Counted from the stretch's first letter, positions 8,387 through 15,977 are shown. The stretch: DNA of 33,263 nucleotides from Pseudoxanthomonas mexicana (GCF_010093385.1 NZ_PDWV01000042.1:1-33263), one strand, 5' to 3'. Notes: generated by a model not told the origin, from the sequence alone. Numbers and translations: made by a program.

Positions 8387-8611
8387 ATGAGTGTGCGCAC
8401 GATCGTCGAGCATGGCTGCCCGCTGACGGTACAGACGCTGGAGCGCGTGGATGCGCTGGGCGCGACGTACTGGCAGGCGCGGGCGATGTTCCGCACCGCC
8501 TCGGGCCAGGCGCGCGTGGACGTGGTCACCCGTACCCGCCACGCCACGCGCGAGGCCGCCGAACGCGCAGCGCTGGCGCTGGCGCGCGACAATGGCTGGG
8601 GGCGCGCGTAA
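8387..8611 (+). CDS. Small hypothetical protein (74 aa)
   Basis: It begins MSVRTIVEHGCPLTVQTLER. The pattern TYWQARAMFRTASGQARVDVVTRTRHATREAAERAALALARDNGWGRA (two strands, then a long helix) is reminiscent of small double-stranded-RNA-binding-like or DUF1508-like beta-beta-alpha modules, but this is only a shape resemblance. The start is supported by the leaderless -10 box. It is separated by 64 bases from the dioxygenase gene downstream. Confidence 0.5.
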   Translation: MSVRTIVEHGCPLTVQTLERVDALGATYWQARAMFRTASGQARVDVVTRTRHATREAAERAALALARDNGWGRA

Positions 8612-8675
8612 GTCGTCGCCGCGGCATGCGGCGGGGAGCGCTCCGGCAGCGCGCCATGCCACCTACAGGAATCCC

Positions 8676-9362
8676 ATGATCGACCGCGACGCACTCCTTC
8701 GTGATGGCTATGTCCTGCTGCGCGGGGCCATTCCGTCCGACTGGCTGGACACGCTCCGCGCCACGTTCGACGACGGTGTCCTGCCCTCGCATGCCTGGCC
8801 GGTGCCGCGCGGGCCCGGGTGGCGGCATGCGCTGGTGGACCTGGACCCCACGATACAGGCGGTGTGCCGGCTGCCCGCGGTGCTGGCCGCGGCCGGTACG
8901 CTGATCGGCGAGCGCTTCTTCCTGGCGCAGGTGGAAGGCCGCGAGCCGCTGGAGGGCGCCGGCCACCAGGGCCTGCATCGCGACCTGTCGGCCGAGCGCT
9001 GCGGCGATACCGTCAATGCGCTGGCCTTCTTCGCCGACTACGGCCCGCACACCGGCGCCACCCGCCTGGTGCCGGGCAGCCACCGCCCCGCGACCCGCGA
9101 CGCGGCGCTCGATCCGGCCGACGAAGCACGCGCGGTCCAGCTGTCCGGCCACGCCGGCGACATCCTGGTGTTCGACGCCGACCTGCTGCATGGCGCCAGC
9201 CTCAATCCCAGCGGCGCGCGCCGCCGCTCCATCCTGTTCGGCTTCTTCGCCGAGCCGCGCCATGCCGCCCCCCTCGCCACGGCGCACCTGCGCAACGTGC
9301 GCATGGCCACGGACGAACGCTTCGATCCGGCGCCGTGGCCACCGGTCGCACCGACCGCGTAG
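8676..9362 (+). CDS. Phytanoyl-CoA dioxygenase (PhyH)-like Fe(II)/2-oxoglutarate enzyme
   Basis: 228 residues; AGGA precedes the ATG at 8676. The start DRDALLRDGYVLLRGAIP is typical of PhyH proteins. Iron ligands are visible as H101 and D103 (GLHRD) and H172 (LLHGAS); R183 or a neighbour in GARRRSILFGFF would hold 2-oxoglutarate. ATRLVPGSHRP (about 128-138) is the conserved strand-turn before the second half. The family hydroxylates varied small molecules in the cytoplasm using oxygen and 2-oxoglutarate. The substrate cannot be inferred and no pathway genes are adjacent. It is slightly shorter than many family members (about 250-300), but the core is complete. Confidence 0.85.
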   Translation: MIDRDALLRDGYVLLRGAIPSDWLDTLRATFDDGVLPSHAWPVPRGPGWRHALVDLDPTIQAVCRLPAVLAAAGTLIGERFFLAQVEGREPLEGAGHQGLHRDLSAERCGDTVNALAFFADYGPHTGATRLVPGSHRPATRDAALDPADEARAVQLSGHAGDILVFDADLLHGASLNPSGARRRSILFGFFAEPRHAAPLATAHLRNVRMATDERFDPAPWPPVAPTA

Positions 9363-9447
9363 GCCCTCCTCGGCACGCGTGGCGCGGCCAGCGAAGTGGT
9401 AGCGTGGCCGTCCTGAGGCCACGGGCCGCCATCCAGGGGGATGCACC

Positions 9448-10881
9448 ATGAGACCGTTGTTGCCGGGTTGGCCGACATGGGGGTTCTTCGTGCTGGCCGG
9501 ACTGGCGCTGCTGCGCGCGGACACGCCGTCGACGCCGGTGCGCACGCACGTTGCTGCTGCGCCTGCCCACGCCCCGGCGTCCGTCATGGACCCATCGCGC
9601 CAGGGCGTGCGCACGGCGCGCGCGCCCGCCGGTGGCAGGCGCGGTCCGCCCACCACGACGGCCGCACCGGACGACCCGTTCGCGCCGGTGTACATCGTGA
9701 CCTCCGACGCGACCTGGCAGGGCATCCGCGGCCTGGCCCGTGGTGTGGCCACGCCGCGCGACAGCACCGGCATGCCGCTGGTGATCGCCGAAACCCGGGC
9801 CGCTCGCCTGGGCGAGATCAGCCGCTACGTACACGAGAACGAGCGCCGCTGCGGCGGCTACTTCGCCTTCCCCGACCGCGCGCAGGCCGAGGCCTTCGTG
9901 CGTGGCGACCGGGCGAAGCTGGCCATGGCCAAATCGGCGCTCGCCCGCTACGCGCTGGACAACCAGACCACCGTCAGCCGCTGGCTGCCGCAGGTGCAGG
10001 AACAGCGCCTCTACGACACCATCAACCACCTCTCCAGCTACCGCAACCGCTACTACGCCAGCAGCCACGGCAGGACATCGGCCGAATGGATCCGCGACCA
10101 CTGGCAGTCGCTGGCCGCCGGCCGCAGCGACGTCACCACCGAGCTGTTCACCGCCTGCAGCACCTGCAGCACGCAACCGTCGGTGATCCTCACCATCCGC
10201 GGCTGGGACCTGCCCGATGAGGTGGTGGTGCTGGGCGCGCACCTGGATTCGATCAACGGCAACACCCGCAACGACCCCAACCAGCTGGCACCGGGCGCCG
10301 ACGACGACGCGTCCGGCATCGCCACGCTGACCGAGACGCTGCGCATCGCGCTGGCCGACGGCTGGCAGCCGCGGCGCACGGTGAAGTTCATGGGCTACGC
10401 GGCCGAGGAAGTCGGCCTGCGCGGGTCCAACGCCATCGCGCAGTCGTTCCGCGCCAGTGGCGTCAACGTGGTCAGCGTGCTGCAGGTGGACATGACCAAC
10501 TACAAGTCCGGTGCGGTCACGGACATGAAGCTGATCAGCGATTACTCCAACACCGACCTGAAGAACTTCTTCGTCACCCTGTTCGACACCTACCTGGCGC
10601 CGATGGGACTGACGCGCAGCAACACCGCCTGCGGGTACGCCTGTTCCGACCATGCGTCGTGGACGAACGCCGGCTATCCGGCGGCGATGATGTTCGAGGC
10701 CGGCGATCCGGGCGGCAGCTTCCCCTACATCCACACGCCGTACGACACGCTGGCGACGATGGGCGAGTCGGCGCAGCACAGCGTCAAGTTCACGCAGTTC
10801 GCGCTGGCCTACCTGGGCGAAACCGCCAAGACGCGCGGCCGGGTGACGGGCGGTCCGGCGCAGGTGTTGCCGGCGCAGTGA
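9448..10881 (+). CDS. Secreted M28 family zinc aminopeptidase
   Basis: 477 residues. CAGGGGGA precedes the ATG at 9448. The N-terminus has a hydrophobic signal region (WGFFVLAGLALLRA) and a propeptide-like stretch to about residue 185. The catalytic domain shows the M28 zinc ligands in order: H265 (GAHLDS), the Asp cluster 285-287 (GADDDASG), catalytic Glu320-Glu321 (AAEEVG), D348 (QVDMTNY) and H429 (YIHTPYDT). Cysteines in ACGYACSDH match the disulfide of Vibrio/Aeromonas leucyl aminopeptidases, to which it looks closest (EC 3.4.11.10 type). It is likely exported to digest peptides outside the cell. The usual C-terminal PPC domain is absent. TAGCGT at 9400-9405 may be its -10 box. Confidence 0.88.
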   Translation: MRPLLPGWPTWGFFVLAGLALLRADTPSTPVRTHVAAAPAHAPASVMDPSRQGVRTARAPAGGRRGPPTTTAAPDDPFAPVYIVTSDATWQGIRGLARGVATPRDSTGMPLVIAETRAARLGEISRYVHENERRCGGYFAFPDRAQAEAFVRGDRAKLAMAKSALARYALDNQTTVSRWLPQVQEQRLYDTINHLSSYRNRYYASSHGRTSAEWIRDHWQSLAAGRSDVTTELFTACSTCSTQPSVILTIRGWDLPDEVVVLGAHLDSINGNTRNDPNQLAPGADDDASGIATLTETLRIALADGWQPRRTVKFMGYAAEEVGLRGSNAIAQSFRASGVNVVSVLQVDMTNYKSGAVTDMKLISDYSNTDLKNFFVTLFDTYLAPMGLTRSNTACGYACSDHASWTNAGYPAAMMFEAGDPGGSFPYIHTPYDTLATMGESAQHSVKFTQFALAYLGETAKTRGRVTGGPAQVLPAQ

Positions 10882-10928
10882 GCCGGGGGCGCCCTGCCCG
10901 CCGTGCGGGATGACGCAGGGTGTGCGAT

Positions 10929-10946
10929 GGCGGGCTTCAGCCCGCC
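10929..10946. repeat. GGCGGGC...GCCCGCC intergenic hairpin
   Basis: GGCGGGCT-TC-AGCCCGCC lies between the aminopeptidase stop and the next ATG. It belongs with the related hairpins at 11591-11608 and 15008-15025 and may fold in RNA as a weak terminator of the upstream gene. Confidence 0.5.
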
Positions 10947-10965
10947 CTACGTTCCGGAGACCGAG

Positions 10966-11544
10966 ATGAGACACGCGTTCGCGAACATCGCCTTCACCCC
11001 TGCGGTCCGCGAGGTCCAGGCGCGCGACGGCAGCCGCGCGCAGTACGCACGCGCCTTCGAATCGGGGGACGAGGTCCGCAATGCGGAGCTCGGGCCGGAC
11101 GAAGCGGCGTTCATCCATGCGCAGCGGAGTTTCTACATGGCCACCGTGTCGGAAACGGGCTGGCCGTATGTGCAGCACCGCGGCGGCGCGCCGGGTTTCC
11201 TGCGCGTGGTCGATGCGAAGACGCTGACGTTCGCCGACCTGCCCGGCAACCGGCAGTTCATCAGCGTGGGCAACGTGGCCCAGGACAATCGCGTGGCGTT
11301 GATCCTGATGGACTACACGCACCGGCGGCGGCTGAAGCTGCTGGGCCGGCTGAGCGTGGAGGAATCAGCGGGCGAAGCGCGGACCGAACGCACCATGACG
11401 ATCCACGTGGAGGCCTTCGACTGGAACTGTCCGAAGTACATCCCCATGCGGTTCGAAGCCGACGATGTGCAGCGTGCGCTGGATGCGCGCGACCGGCGCA
11501 TCGCGGAACTGGAAGCGCAGCTGGCAGAGGCCCGGCGGACGTAG
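10966..11544 (+). CDS. Pyridoxamine 5'-phosphate oxidase-like flavin-binding protein
   Basis: 192 residues; GGAGA lies five bases before the ATG at 10966. The core FIHAQRSFYMATVSETGWPY-VQHRGG, followed by LTFADLPGNRQFISVGN and RVALILMDY, is the split-barrel flavin-binding domain of the PNPOx-like superfamily. FLRVVD and RRRLKLLGRLSV complete the barrel. The C-terminus is a helix/coiled coil (ALDARDRRIAELEAQLAEAR). Stand-alone members bind FMN, F420 or haem and are of varied function; vitamin B6 synthesis is not implied. The stop codon TAG lies inside a hairpin repeat starting at 11541. Its convergent neighbour is the DUF2789 gene. Confidence 0.82.
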   Translation: MRHAFANIAFTPAVREVQARDGSRAQYARAFESGDEVRNAELGPDEAAFIHAQRSFYMATVSETGWPYVQHRGGAPGFLRVVDAKTLTFADLPGNRQFISVGNVAQDNRVALILMDYTHRRRLKLLGRLSVEESAGEARTERTMTIHVEAFDWNCPKYIPMRFEADDVQRALDARDRRIAELEAQLAEARRT

Positions 11545-11563
11545 GGTGGGCCCTGGCCCACCG
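11541..11563. repeat. GGTGGGCC...GGCCCACC repeat, copy 1
   Basis: A 23-base sequence identical to 15991-16013. Its core GGTGGGCCCTGGCCCACC is self-complementary and can form a stem of six to eight pairs. The second to fourth bases supply the stop codon of the upstream gene. Confidence 0.7.
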
Positions 11564-11590
11564 TCCGGATCGCGCGGCGACGGAGGAGAA

Positions 11591-11608
11591 GGCGGGCCGG
11601 CGCCCGCC
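11591..11608. terminator. Hairpin between convergent genes
   Basis: GGCGGGC, loop CGGC, GCCCGCC directly abuts the stop codon of the DUF2789 gene. On the minus strand it is followed by TTCTCC, so it is a plausible weak intrinsic terminator for that gene. Confidence 0.55.
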
Positions 11609-11848
11609 TTACGGACGGCCGTGCAGCGCCACGTTCAGGCGGTCCACCACCATCGCCCAGTCGGCGTCGTCGAGGCGTTCTTCGCGCAGCAGCTGGGCCT
11701 GGGCGGGCGTCCAGAAGGGGGCTTCTTCGAGGCGCATGCCGTCGGGCAGCGGGGAATGGGTGGCGATGAACTGCTGGATGCTGGCGTGGTCGTCGGGCAG
11801 GCCCAGTTGGGCGAACAGTTCGGAGAAGGGGTGGATGGCGTGTTCCAT
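11609..11848 (-). CDS. DUF2789 family protein
   Basis: 79 residues. It begins MEHAIHPFSELFAQLGLPDD, then HASIQQFIATHSPL, and ends with APFWTPAQAQLLREE and DADWAMVVDRLNVALHG. These blocks match the small DUF2789 family of gammaproteobacteria (LFAQLGL-x5-I-x-FI-x-H, FW-x-AQA-xL-x-E, DADWA-x-VVD-xLN) at its usual length of about 75-80. A GAGG sits before the ATG at 11848. No function is known. A longer frame read through to 12361 has no support. Confidence 0.85.
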   Translation of the reverse strand: MEHAIHPFSELFAQLGLPDDHASIQQFIATHSPLPDGMRLEEAPFWTPAQAQLLREERLDDADWAMVVDRLNVALHGRP

Positions 11849-11972
11849 GGTGATGCCTCGTGGGAGAGGCGTCAGGGTAACCGTGGCGGTGTGAAGCGGG
11901 TGGTGGACCCGAATCGATGCACGCAGCCCGAGGGAGACCACTGGCCCGCCTTGCGGCGCTCGCTCGCGAAAT

Positions 11973-12515
11973 TCACTGCCGACGGCGCGGTTTAACCTGG
12001 ACGTACTGGCGTTCGTCCCCGGTTCGCTGCCCCTTGGGATCGATGTTGGCGCACACACGGTCGCCGCAGATGACAACATCGGAGGCGTAATAGGCTTCGA
12101 GGACGGGGATCGCATCCTCGTAGCGTTGCAGCTCCTCCTTGACGGTGGAGAGCTCCCGACGGTAATAGCCCAGCACGACCCAACCGACAAGCAGCACCAG
12201 CAGCAGGATTGCGGCGGCCGCCGCGAACCACATCCAGACGGTCTTGCCAGCTCCGTGCAGCTGCGCGAATGCCGCCGATACGGCGCGGTCGTACTCCCTG
12301 GCGACGGGCGATACCGCTTCCTTGGCCTCCGTGGCGATCCGGGCGCTGGCCCCGCTGACAATCCCTGTCACTTCGTGCCTGAACTGGCTCACCTGCTGTT
12401 GCAGCGATTGGATCTGCTGACTGAACGAAGCACTCATCTGCGCTTCGCGCTGGGCCATCTCCGAGCGCAGCATCAAGATGGCCTTGATGGCGCTTTCCGC
12501 GTCTGCGTTGTTCAT
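11973..12515 (-). CDS. Coiled-coil single-pass membrane protein, third gene of the effector operon
   Basis: 180 residues; AGGAG precedes the ATG at 12515. Residues 1-90 are a long helix rich in Q, E and A (REAQMSASFSQQIQSLQQQV), likely a coiled coil. TM is about 93-117 (WMWFAAAAAILLLVLLVGWVV), followed by a second short helix and a C-terminal segment with VVICGDRVCANIDPKG. It starts 30 bases after the stop of the lysozyme/RTX gene and so is probably in the same transcript. The layout (coiled coil, TM, small basic tail) resembles plasmid MobB/relaxation-type proteins. That likeness is weak, and a role in effector handling or self-protection is equally possible. Confidence 0.6.
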   Translation of the reverse strand: MNNADAESAIKAILMLRSEMAQREAQMSASFSQQIQSLQQQVSQFRHEVTGIVSGASARIATEAKEAVSPVAREYDRAVSAAFAQLHGAGKTVWMWFAAAAAILLLVLLVGWVVLGYYRRELSTVKEELQRYEDAIPVLEAYYASDVVICGDRVCANIDPKGQRTGDERQYVQVKPRRRQ

Positions 12516-12545
12516 CCTTGTACTCCTGCGCGTGGGTGGTGCGCA

Positions 12546-14306
12546 TCACATGTGCATTGCCGGTGCCTGGTGTGCCTGGCTTCGTTGCTGTTCGTCCACT
12601 CGCTGATGCTGGGCCAGCAGCTGGTCGCCCACCTCCGCCATGCGCTGACCCTCTGGCGATCGGGAAAACTCGAGGGCGATGTGGTCAAGCTCCTTGCTGT
12701 CGCCGGCTAGCAGCGCTGCATAGGCCTTGTTGACGAAAGGATCGTTGAACGGGCCGCGCTCAGGGTCACGCGCACTTCGGCGATCCTCGGCATCAGGAGC
12801 TGAGGCTGGACCGGACGGGACAGCGCTGCCAGGCCCGTGCCCCTCCTCGACCACCCGCCCGTGCCGCTGGTCGTCCGGACGGTGCGGATCTGTCGGCGGC
12901 CCGCCCAGGGTGATCCCCAACTGACCGTTCCGGAAGTTCTCGATCACGACCGGGTCCCGCAATACCGGATCCGAAGCCAACGTATCGGTGACCGAGAGGG
13001 TGTTGTTGTCCAACGCGTAGATGAAGCGTCCGTCTTCGCTGCGATAGGTGTCGACGGGATCCGATGCCGCCCGCGCGCCACCTGTCAGCGCCTGCCCGCC
13101 CCAGCGCACCTCGCCAAGACCGTCGCTGTCCATCACCGTGTCGCCCGCTTCGATCACGTAGGTGTCCCGGCCTTCACCGCCTTCCATCCGGTCGCGGCCC
13201 TGCCCGCCGATCAGGACGTCGTCTCCACGATGCGACCGCAGCGTGTCGTTGCCGCCATCGCCGACAAGCAGATCGTTGCTCGCGATCTCGATGTTGCCTT
13301 GCATCCTGCGGGAGTCGAGGGTGACGGCATGGTTCTCATCGACGTCCTGAAGGGTATTGTTGCGCTGGTCTTGGCGAAGACGATGGCCGGTTCGGAGCTC
13401 TCTACCAGGATCAAAATGGATAGCCGTCGTTGCAAAGTCCTCGCTCTGCAGACGATCAGCGAGATCAGGATTCTCGACTCTGAGATCTTCGAGAAACCTG
13501 TCTCTGGCTGGCTCCAAGACAGCAGCCAATGTCTGAACTTGCCCGTATTCTTGGACTAGATCGGGATAATTGTTGTTGGCCTGCGCGATAGCGTTGCTTC
13601 GTGCCGGGTTGCCGTCCAGATCGACCCCCCAATTGCGCTCGTTCTCGAGAATGTCGTCGCGATGGAGCTGGAACATTCTGTAGACGCTGCGCGCCTCTTC
13701 CGACGACACATTCGACGGATCATTGTAGAGACCGAAGATCTCGGCTTCCATGTTGCGCCGGGCGCGCAACCCAAGCTGCACGTCCGGATCAGCGTTCGTC
13801 CCTCGGCTGTTGTAACGCAGTTGATACCATGCTTCCGCGCGATCGCCATCCGTGACGGCATCGTTGAACCCCTGCATGTGGGTTTCCATGCGCCCCTGGC
13901 CACGGTTGTATGTAAGTGACACAACAACCGCACGCTCATCGGAGAATGGCATCTCCAGATTCGTAGCCGGGCGTTCATATGTCGGAAGACTCGCGTTCTC
14001 GAGCAAGCTTCGGGCCTCTTCGCGCGTTATCCGCACATCGAACCCGAGCCCGAGTGCCGTCTTCTGTCCATCTGGCGCCCTATCGATAGCCATCAACTGC
14101 TGGCGCTCGGTCTGAGACAGCTGCACACCGGCCCTGTCCCACAGTTCAAGATTGTTGTTGCGATTGAACGTATAGCCAAAACCAATCGTCGCCTTGCCAT
14201 CCTCCGCGTCGTATGGCGCGGCACGATAGCCTTCGAAGTTCTGGATCATTACGCTCGCCCGGCGCCGATACTCTTCTTCCGTCCGCTCGTGGTAGTCGAT
14301 GGGCAT
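12546..14306 (-). CDS. Lysozyme-like (GH24-type) protein with RTX repeats; candidate antibacterial effector
   Basis: 586 residues; GGAG lies eight bases before the ATG. Residues 17-205 look like a phage-type lysozyme: IQNFEGYRAAPYDAEDGKATIGFGYTF carries E25, D33/D36 and T40 in the spacing of the T4 lysozyme Glu-Asp-Thr triad, and SLTYNRG with GLRARRNMEAEIF completes the domain. It should cut peptidoglycan glycan strands. Residues about 353-392 hold RTX calcium-binding nonapeptides (GDGGNDTL, RGDDVLIGG, GRDRMEGGEGRDTYV). The tail is Pro/Asp-rich, then helical and Gln-rich (QLLAQHQRVDEQQRSQAHQ). The gene follows an LprI-like lipoprotein gene. Xanthomonas type IV killing effectors have similar lysozyme plus RTX builds. 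The full XVIPCD secretion domain is not recognisable, so the export route is open. Confidence 0.75.
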   Translation of the reverse strand: MPIDYHERTEEEYRRRASVMIQNFEGYRAAPYDAEDGKATIGFGYTFNRNNNLELWDRAGVQLSQTERQQLMAIDRAPDGQKTALGLGFDVRITREEARSLLENASLPTYERPATNLEMPFSDERAVVVSLTYNRGQGRMETHMQGFNDAVTDGDRAEAWYQLRYNSRGTNADPDVQLGLRARRNMEAEIFGLYNDPSNVSSEEARSVYRMFQLHRDDILENERNWGVDLDGNPARSNAIAQANNNYPDLVQEYGQVQTLAAVLEPARDRFLEDLRVENPDLADRLQSEDFATTAIHFDPGRELRTGHRLRQDQRNNTLQDVDENHAVTLDSRRMQGNIEIASNDLLVGDGGNDTLRSHRGDDVLIGGQGRDRMEGGEGRDTYVIEAGDTVMDSDGLGEVRWGGQALTGGARAASDPVDTYRSEDGRFIYALDNNTLSVTDTLASDPVLRDPVVIENFRNGQLGITLGGPPTDPHRPDDQRHGRVVEEGHGPGSAVPSGPASAPDAEDRRSARDPERGPFNDPFVNKAYAALLAGDSKELDHIALEFSRSPEGQRMAEVGDQLLAQHQRVDEQQRSQAHQAPAMHM

Positions 14307-14365
14307 GCACCTTCTCCTTGGCTTGGTTTGTACTGTCTATCCACTTGGGGTGAACGAGAGCTGCC

Positions 14366-14887
14366 CTAGCGCTCTCCAGGACATGCGCCCATGCCTTTCA
14401 CCCAGAGGATGCGCGCCTTGGTGGCCGTTGTCTTGCAGGAACTCAGGAGCATGGGGTACATCGAGCCCCCTTTATCTTCTTCCGTCTCTTCACTACAGAT
14501 CCGGTCACGCTCCGCCTTCCAGGCAATGTGCGCTCCATCCATCTCAGCTCGACATTCCGGCACCACCGACGCCCGCTTCGCTTCCCGTTGGGCATCCAAC
14601 TCCAGTTCCGCAGCGACAAGGTTTCGAGACGCGCAGAGGGTCATGGCGAGCTGTGTGCGCGAACAATCACCCAGCAACACCCGCAGTTCAGAGGCCGGAA
14701 TTCGGCTACGGGCCGAAAGTTCTTCCATCACCCTGGATTGATCCAGACCGGCGGCCCCGGACGCAGGGGCGGCCTGGCCAGTGGGCTCCTCCGACACGGG
14801 TGTGCTGGACGCGCAACCAATCAATCCAGTGCAGGAAGCGATCAGAGAAAGTGCAAACGCTTGGGCTGTGAATCTCGAGACTGCCAT
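14366..14887 (-). CDS. LprI-like (DUF1311) lysozyme-inhibitor lipoprotein; candidate immunity protein
   Basis: 173 residues. AGGAGG stands eight bases before the ATG at 14887; a longer frame to 15490 is spurious. The signal peptide ends in the lipobox LIGC with lipidated C25, so it should be anchored in the periplasm. Residues about 65-165 are four-cysteine helical (LGDCSRTQLAMTLCASRNLV, PECRAEMDGAHIAWKAERDR, ICSEE, LLSSCKTTATKARI), the pattern of LprI/DUF1311 proteins, which include a lysozyme inhibitor of mycobacteria. It is the first gene of the operon, 59 bases before the lysozyme/RTX gene. Immunity to that enzyme is inferred from the pairing. Confidence 0.75.
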   Translation of the reverse strand: MAVSRFTAQAFALSLIASCTGLIGCASSTPVSEEPTGQAAPASGAAGLDQSRVMEELSARSRIPASELRVLLGDCSRTQLAMTLCASRNLVAAELELDAQREAKRASVVPECRAEMDGAHIAWKAERDRICSEETEEDKGGSMYPMLLSSCKTTATKARILWVKGMGACPGER

Positions 14888-15007
14888 GGGGTCCTCCTGA
14901 CCTCTTCCTGACGATGGGCAGTCTGCCAGAGATGAACGTGGACGTGGACGGCTGCCTGTCCGACAGTGCCGCGATGACATGCGGCTCTCCGGCAGATGGC
15001 GTTGAAA

Positions 15008-15025
15008 GGCGGGCCGAAGCCCGCC
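15008..15025 (-). terminator. UUCG-loop hairpin terminator
   Basis: On the minus strand GGCGGGC, loop TTCG, GCCCGCC and then TTTC, about 25 bases after the stop of the gene at 15049. It is a stable tetraloop hairpin with a short T-run, positioned to insulate that gene from the immunity/effector operon. Confidence 0.65.
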
Positions 15026-15048
15026 TCGGGTCTGCATCGCGCGCCGGG

Positions 15049-15516
15049 TTACGCCGCCGGTTCGGGTTCGCGGCGTCGCTTGCGGTCGAAGCGCGCGCCC
15101 AGTGATTGCCGCAGAGCGTCCAGGCCTTCGCCGCGGCCGGCGACTTTCAGCAATGCGTAGCCTTCCAGCGAGGCGACCATCAGGTCGCTGCCCAGGGCCA
15201 TTTCGCTGTCGGCCATGCGCTCGTACAGGCGTTGCACGCGCGCCAGGCGCGGACGCAGGGCGTCCAGCGCCGCCAGGTCGGCGCGGTAGGCGTCCACGTC
15301 GAAGTTGCGCGGCAGCACCTGTGCGTTCTCGGCCAGCACGATGACGGCCTGACGGCAGAAGGCTTCGGACTTGTCGCCCATCTTGGTGAGTTCGCGGCGT
15401 TCGTCGGGGCTCAGGCCGATGAGGTCGGTCAGTTGGCCTTCCAGTGCGGTGATGATGGCGTCGAGGGAATTCAGGCGGTCGACGTCCCACTGCAGGGCGA
15501 TGCGGTTCTGGCTCAT
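15049..15516 (-). CDS. Hypothetical all-helical protein (155 aa)
   Basis: It starts MSQNRIALQWDVDRLNSLDA with AAGGAG at a good distance before the ATG at 15516. The frame is open much further upstream through the 21-bp array, but that part has no ribosome binding site and is taken as non-coding. The protein is predicted helical throughout (ALEGQLTDLIGLSPDERREL, KSEAFCRQAVIVLAENAQVL, RVQRLYERMADSEMALGSDL, EGYALLKVAGRGEGLDALRQ), ending in a basic tail (RKRRREPEPAA). There is no signal or membrane segment. I do not recognise the family. Confidence 0.7.
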   Translation of the reverse strand: MSQNRIALQWDVDRLNSLDAIITALEGQLTDLIGLSPDERRELTKMGDKSEAFCRQAVIVLAENAQVLPRNFDVDAYRADLAALDALRPRLARVQRLYERMADSEMALGSDLMVASLEGYALLKVAGRGEGLDALRQSLGARFDRKRRREPEPAA

Positions 15517-15662
15517 GGTCACTCCTTGATCCACGTTGGGAATACCGGCCGGGATGGCCGGCCCTGGCAGGCTAGCGCGCGCCGCGCGCGATTGCCTCTC
15601 ACATTCGCAGTGTGAGATGCGCGGTATGCCACGTGTCAGCGGGGAGCGACGGGGTGTCGGGC
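15517..15662. promoter_or_regulatory. Leader region with two dyads before the 15049-15516 gene
   Basis: Two inverted repeats are visible: CCGGCC-GGGAT-GGCCGG at 15545-15561 and TCTCACA-TTCGCAG-TGTGAGA at 15597-15617. The second resembles an operator (7-base arms, 7-base spacer). No clear -10/-35 pair was found. Confidence 0.35.
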
Positions 15663-15977
15663 GTGATCGATGGGGCTCTGAGTGTGAGCGATGGGGCTCG
15701 GCGCGCGATCGATGGAGCTCGGAATGCGATCTGCCGGGCTCAATGTGAGACAGATGGCCTTCTGAAAGCCATCGATGGGGCTCTGAGTGTGATGTCCCGG
15801 GCTCGTTGTGTGATGTGCGGGGCTCGGCGTGCCATTGATGGCATTCCGAGTGTGATGTGTGGGGCTCAATGTGAGACAGATGGCTTTCCGAAAGCCTTCG
15901 ATGGGGCTCGGTGCCTTGCGGGTGGGGCTCGGAGGGCAATCGATGGCGCCAGGACTGCGATCCGTCGTGGAGCTGTG
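15663..15977. repeat. Tandem array of fifteen degenerate 21-bp units
   Basis: Fifteen consecutive units of exactly 21 bases, each near GYGATCGATGGGGCTC plus five variable bases, fill this stretch without spacers or indels. The clearest units carry GATCGATGGGGCTC. A higher-order repeat of six units (126 bp) is visible: CAATGTGAGACAGATGGC followed by the GAAAGCC unit occurs at 15741 and again at 15867. Since 21 is seven codons, frames stay open and would encode heptapeptides (AIDGARx on plus, SHSEPHx on minus). No ribosome binding site or codon-use evidence supports translation. It lies between the 3' end of a membrane-protein operon and the leader of the gene at 15049. Confidence 0.85.

Noticed and set aside
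12546..12900. Canonical XVIPCD domain at the effector C-terminus
   Set aside because: The usual His-Pro-rich and RIDH-type blocks are not visible; only the Gln-rich tail fits, so the domain is not annotated.
15597..15617. CRP/Clp binding site
   Set aside because: The dyad is TCACA...TGTGA, the reverse order of the TGTGA-N6-TCACA consensus.
15663..15977. CRISPR array
   Set aside because: Units are contiguous 21-mers with no spacers between constant repeats, and no cas genes are present.
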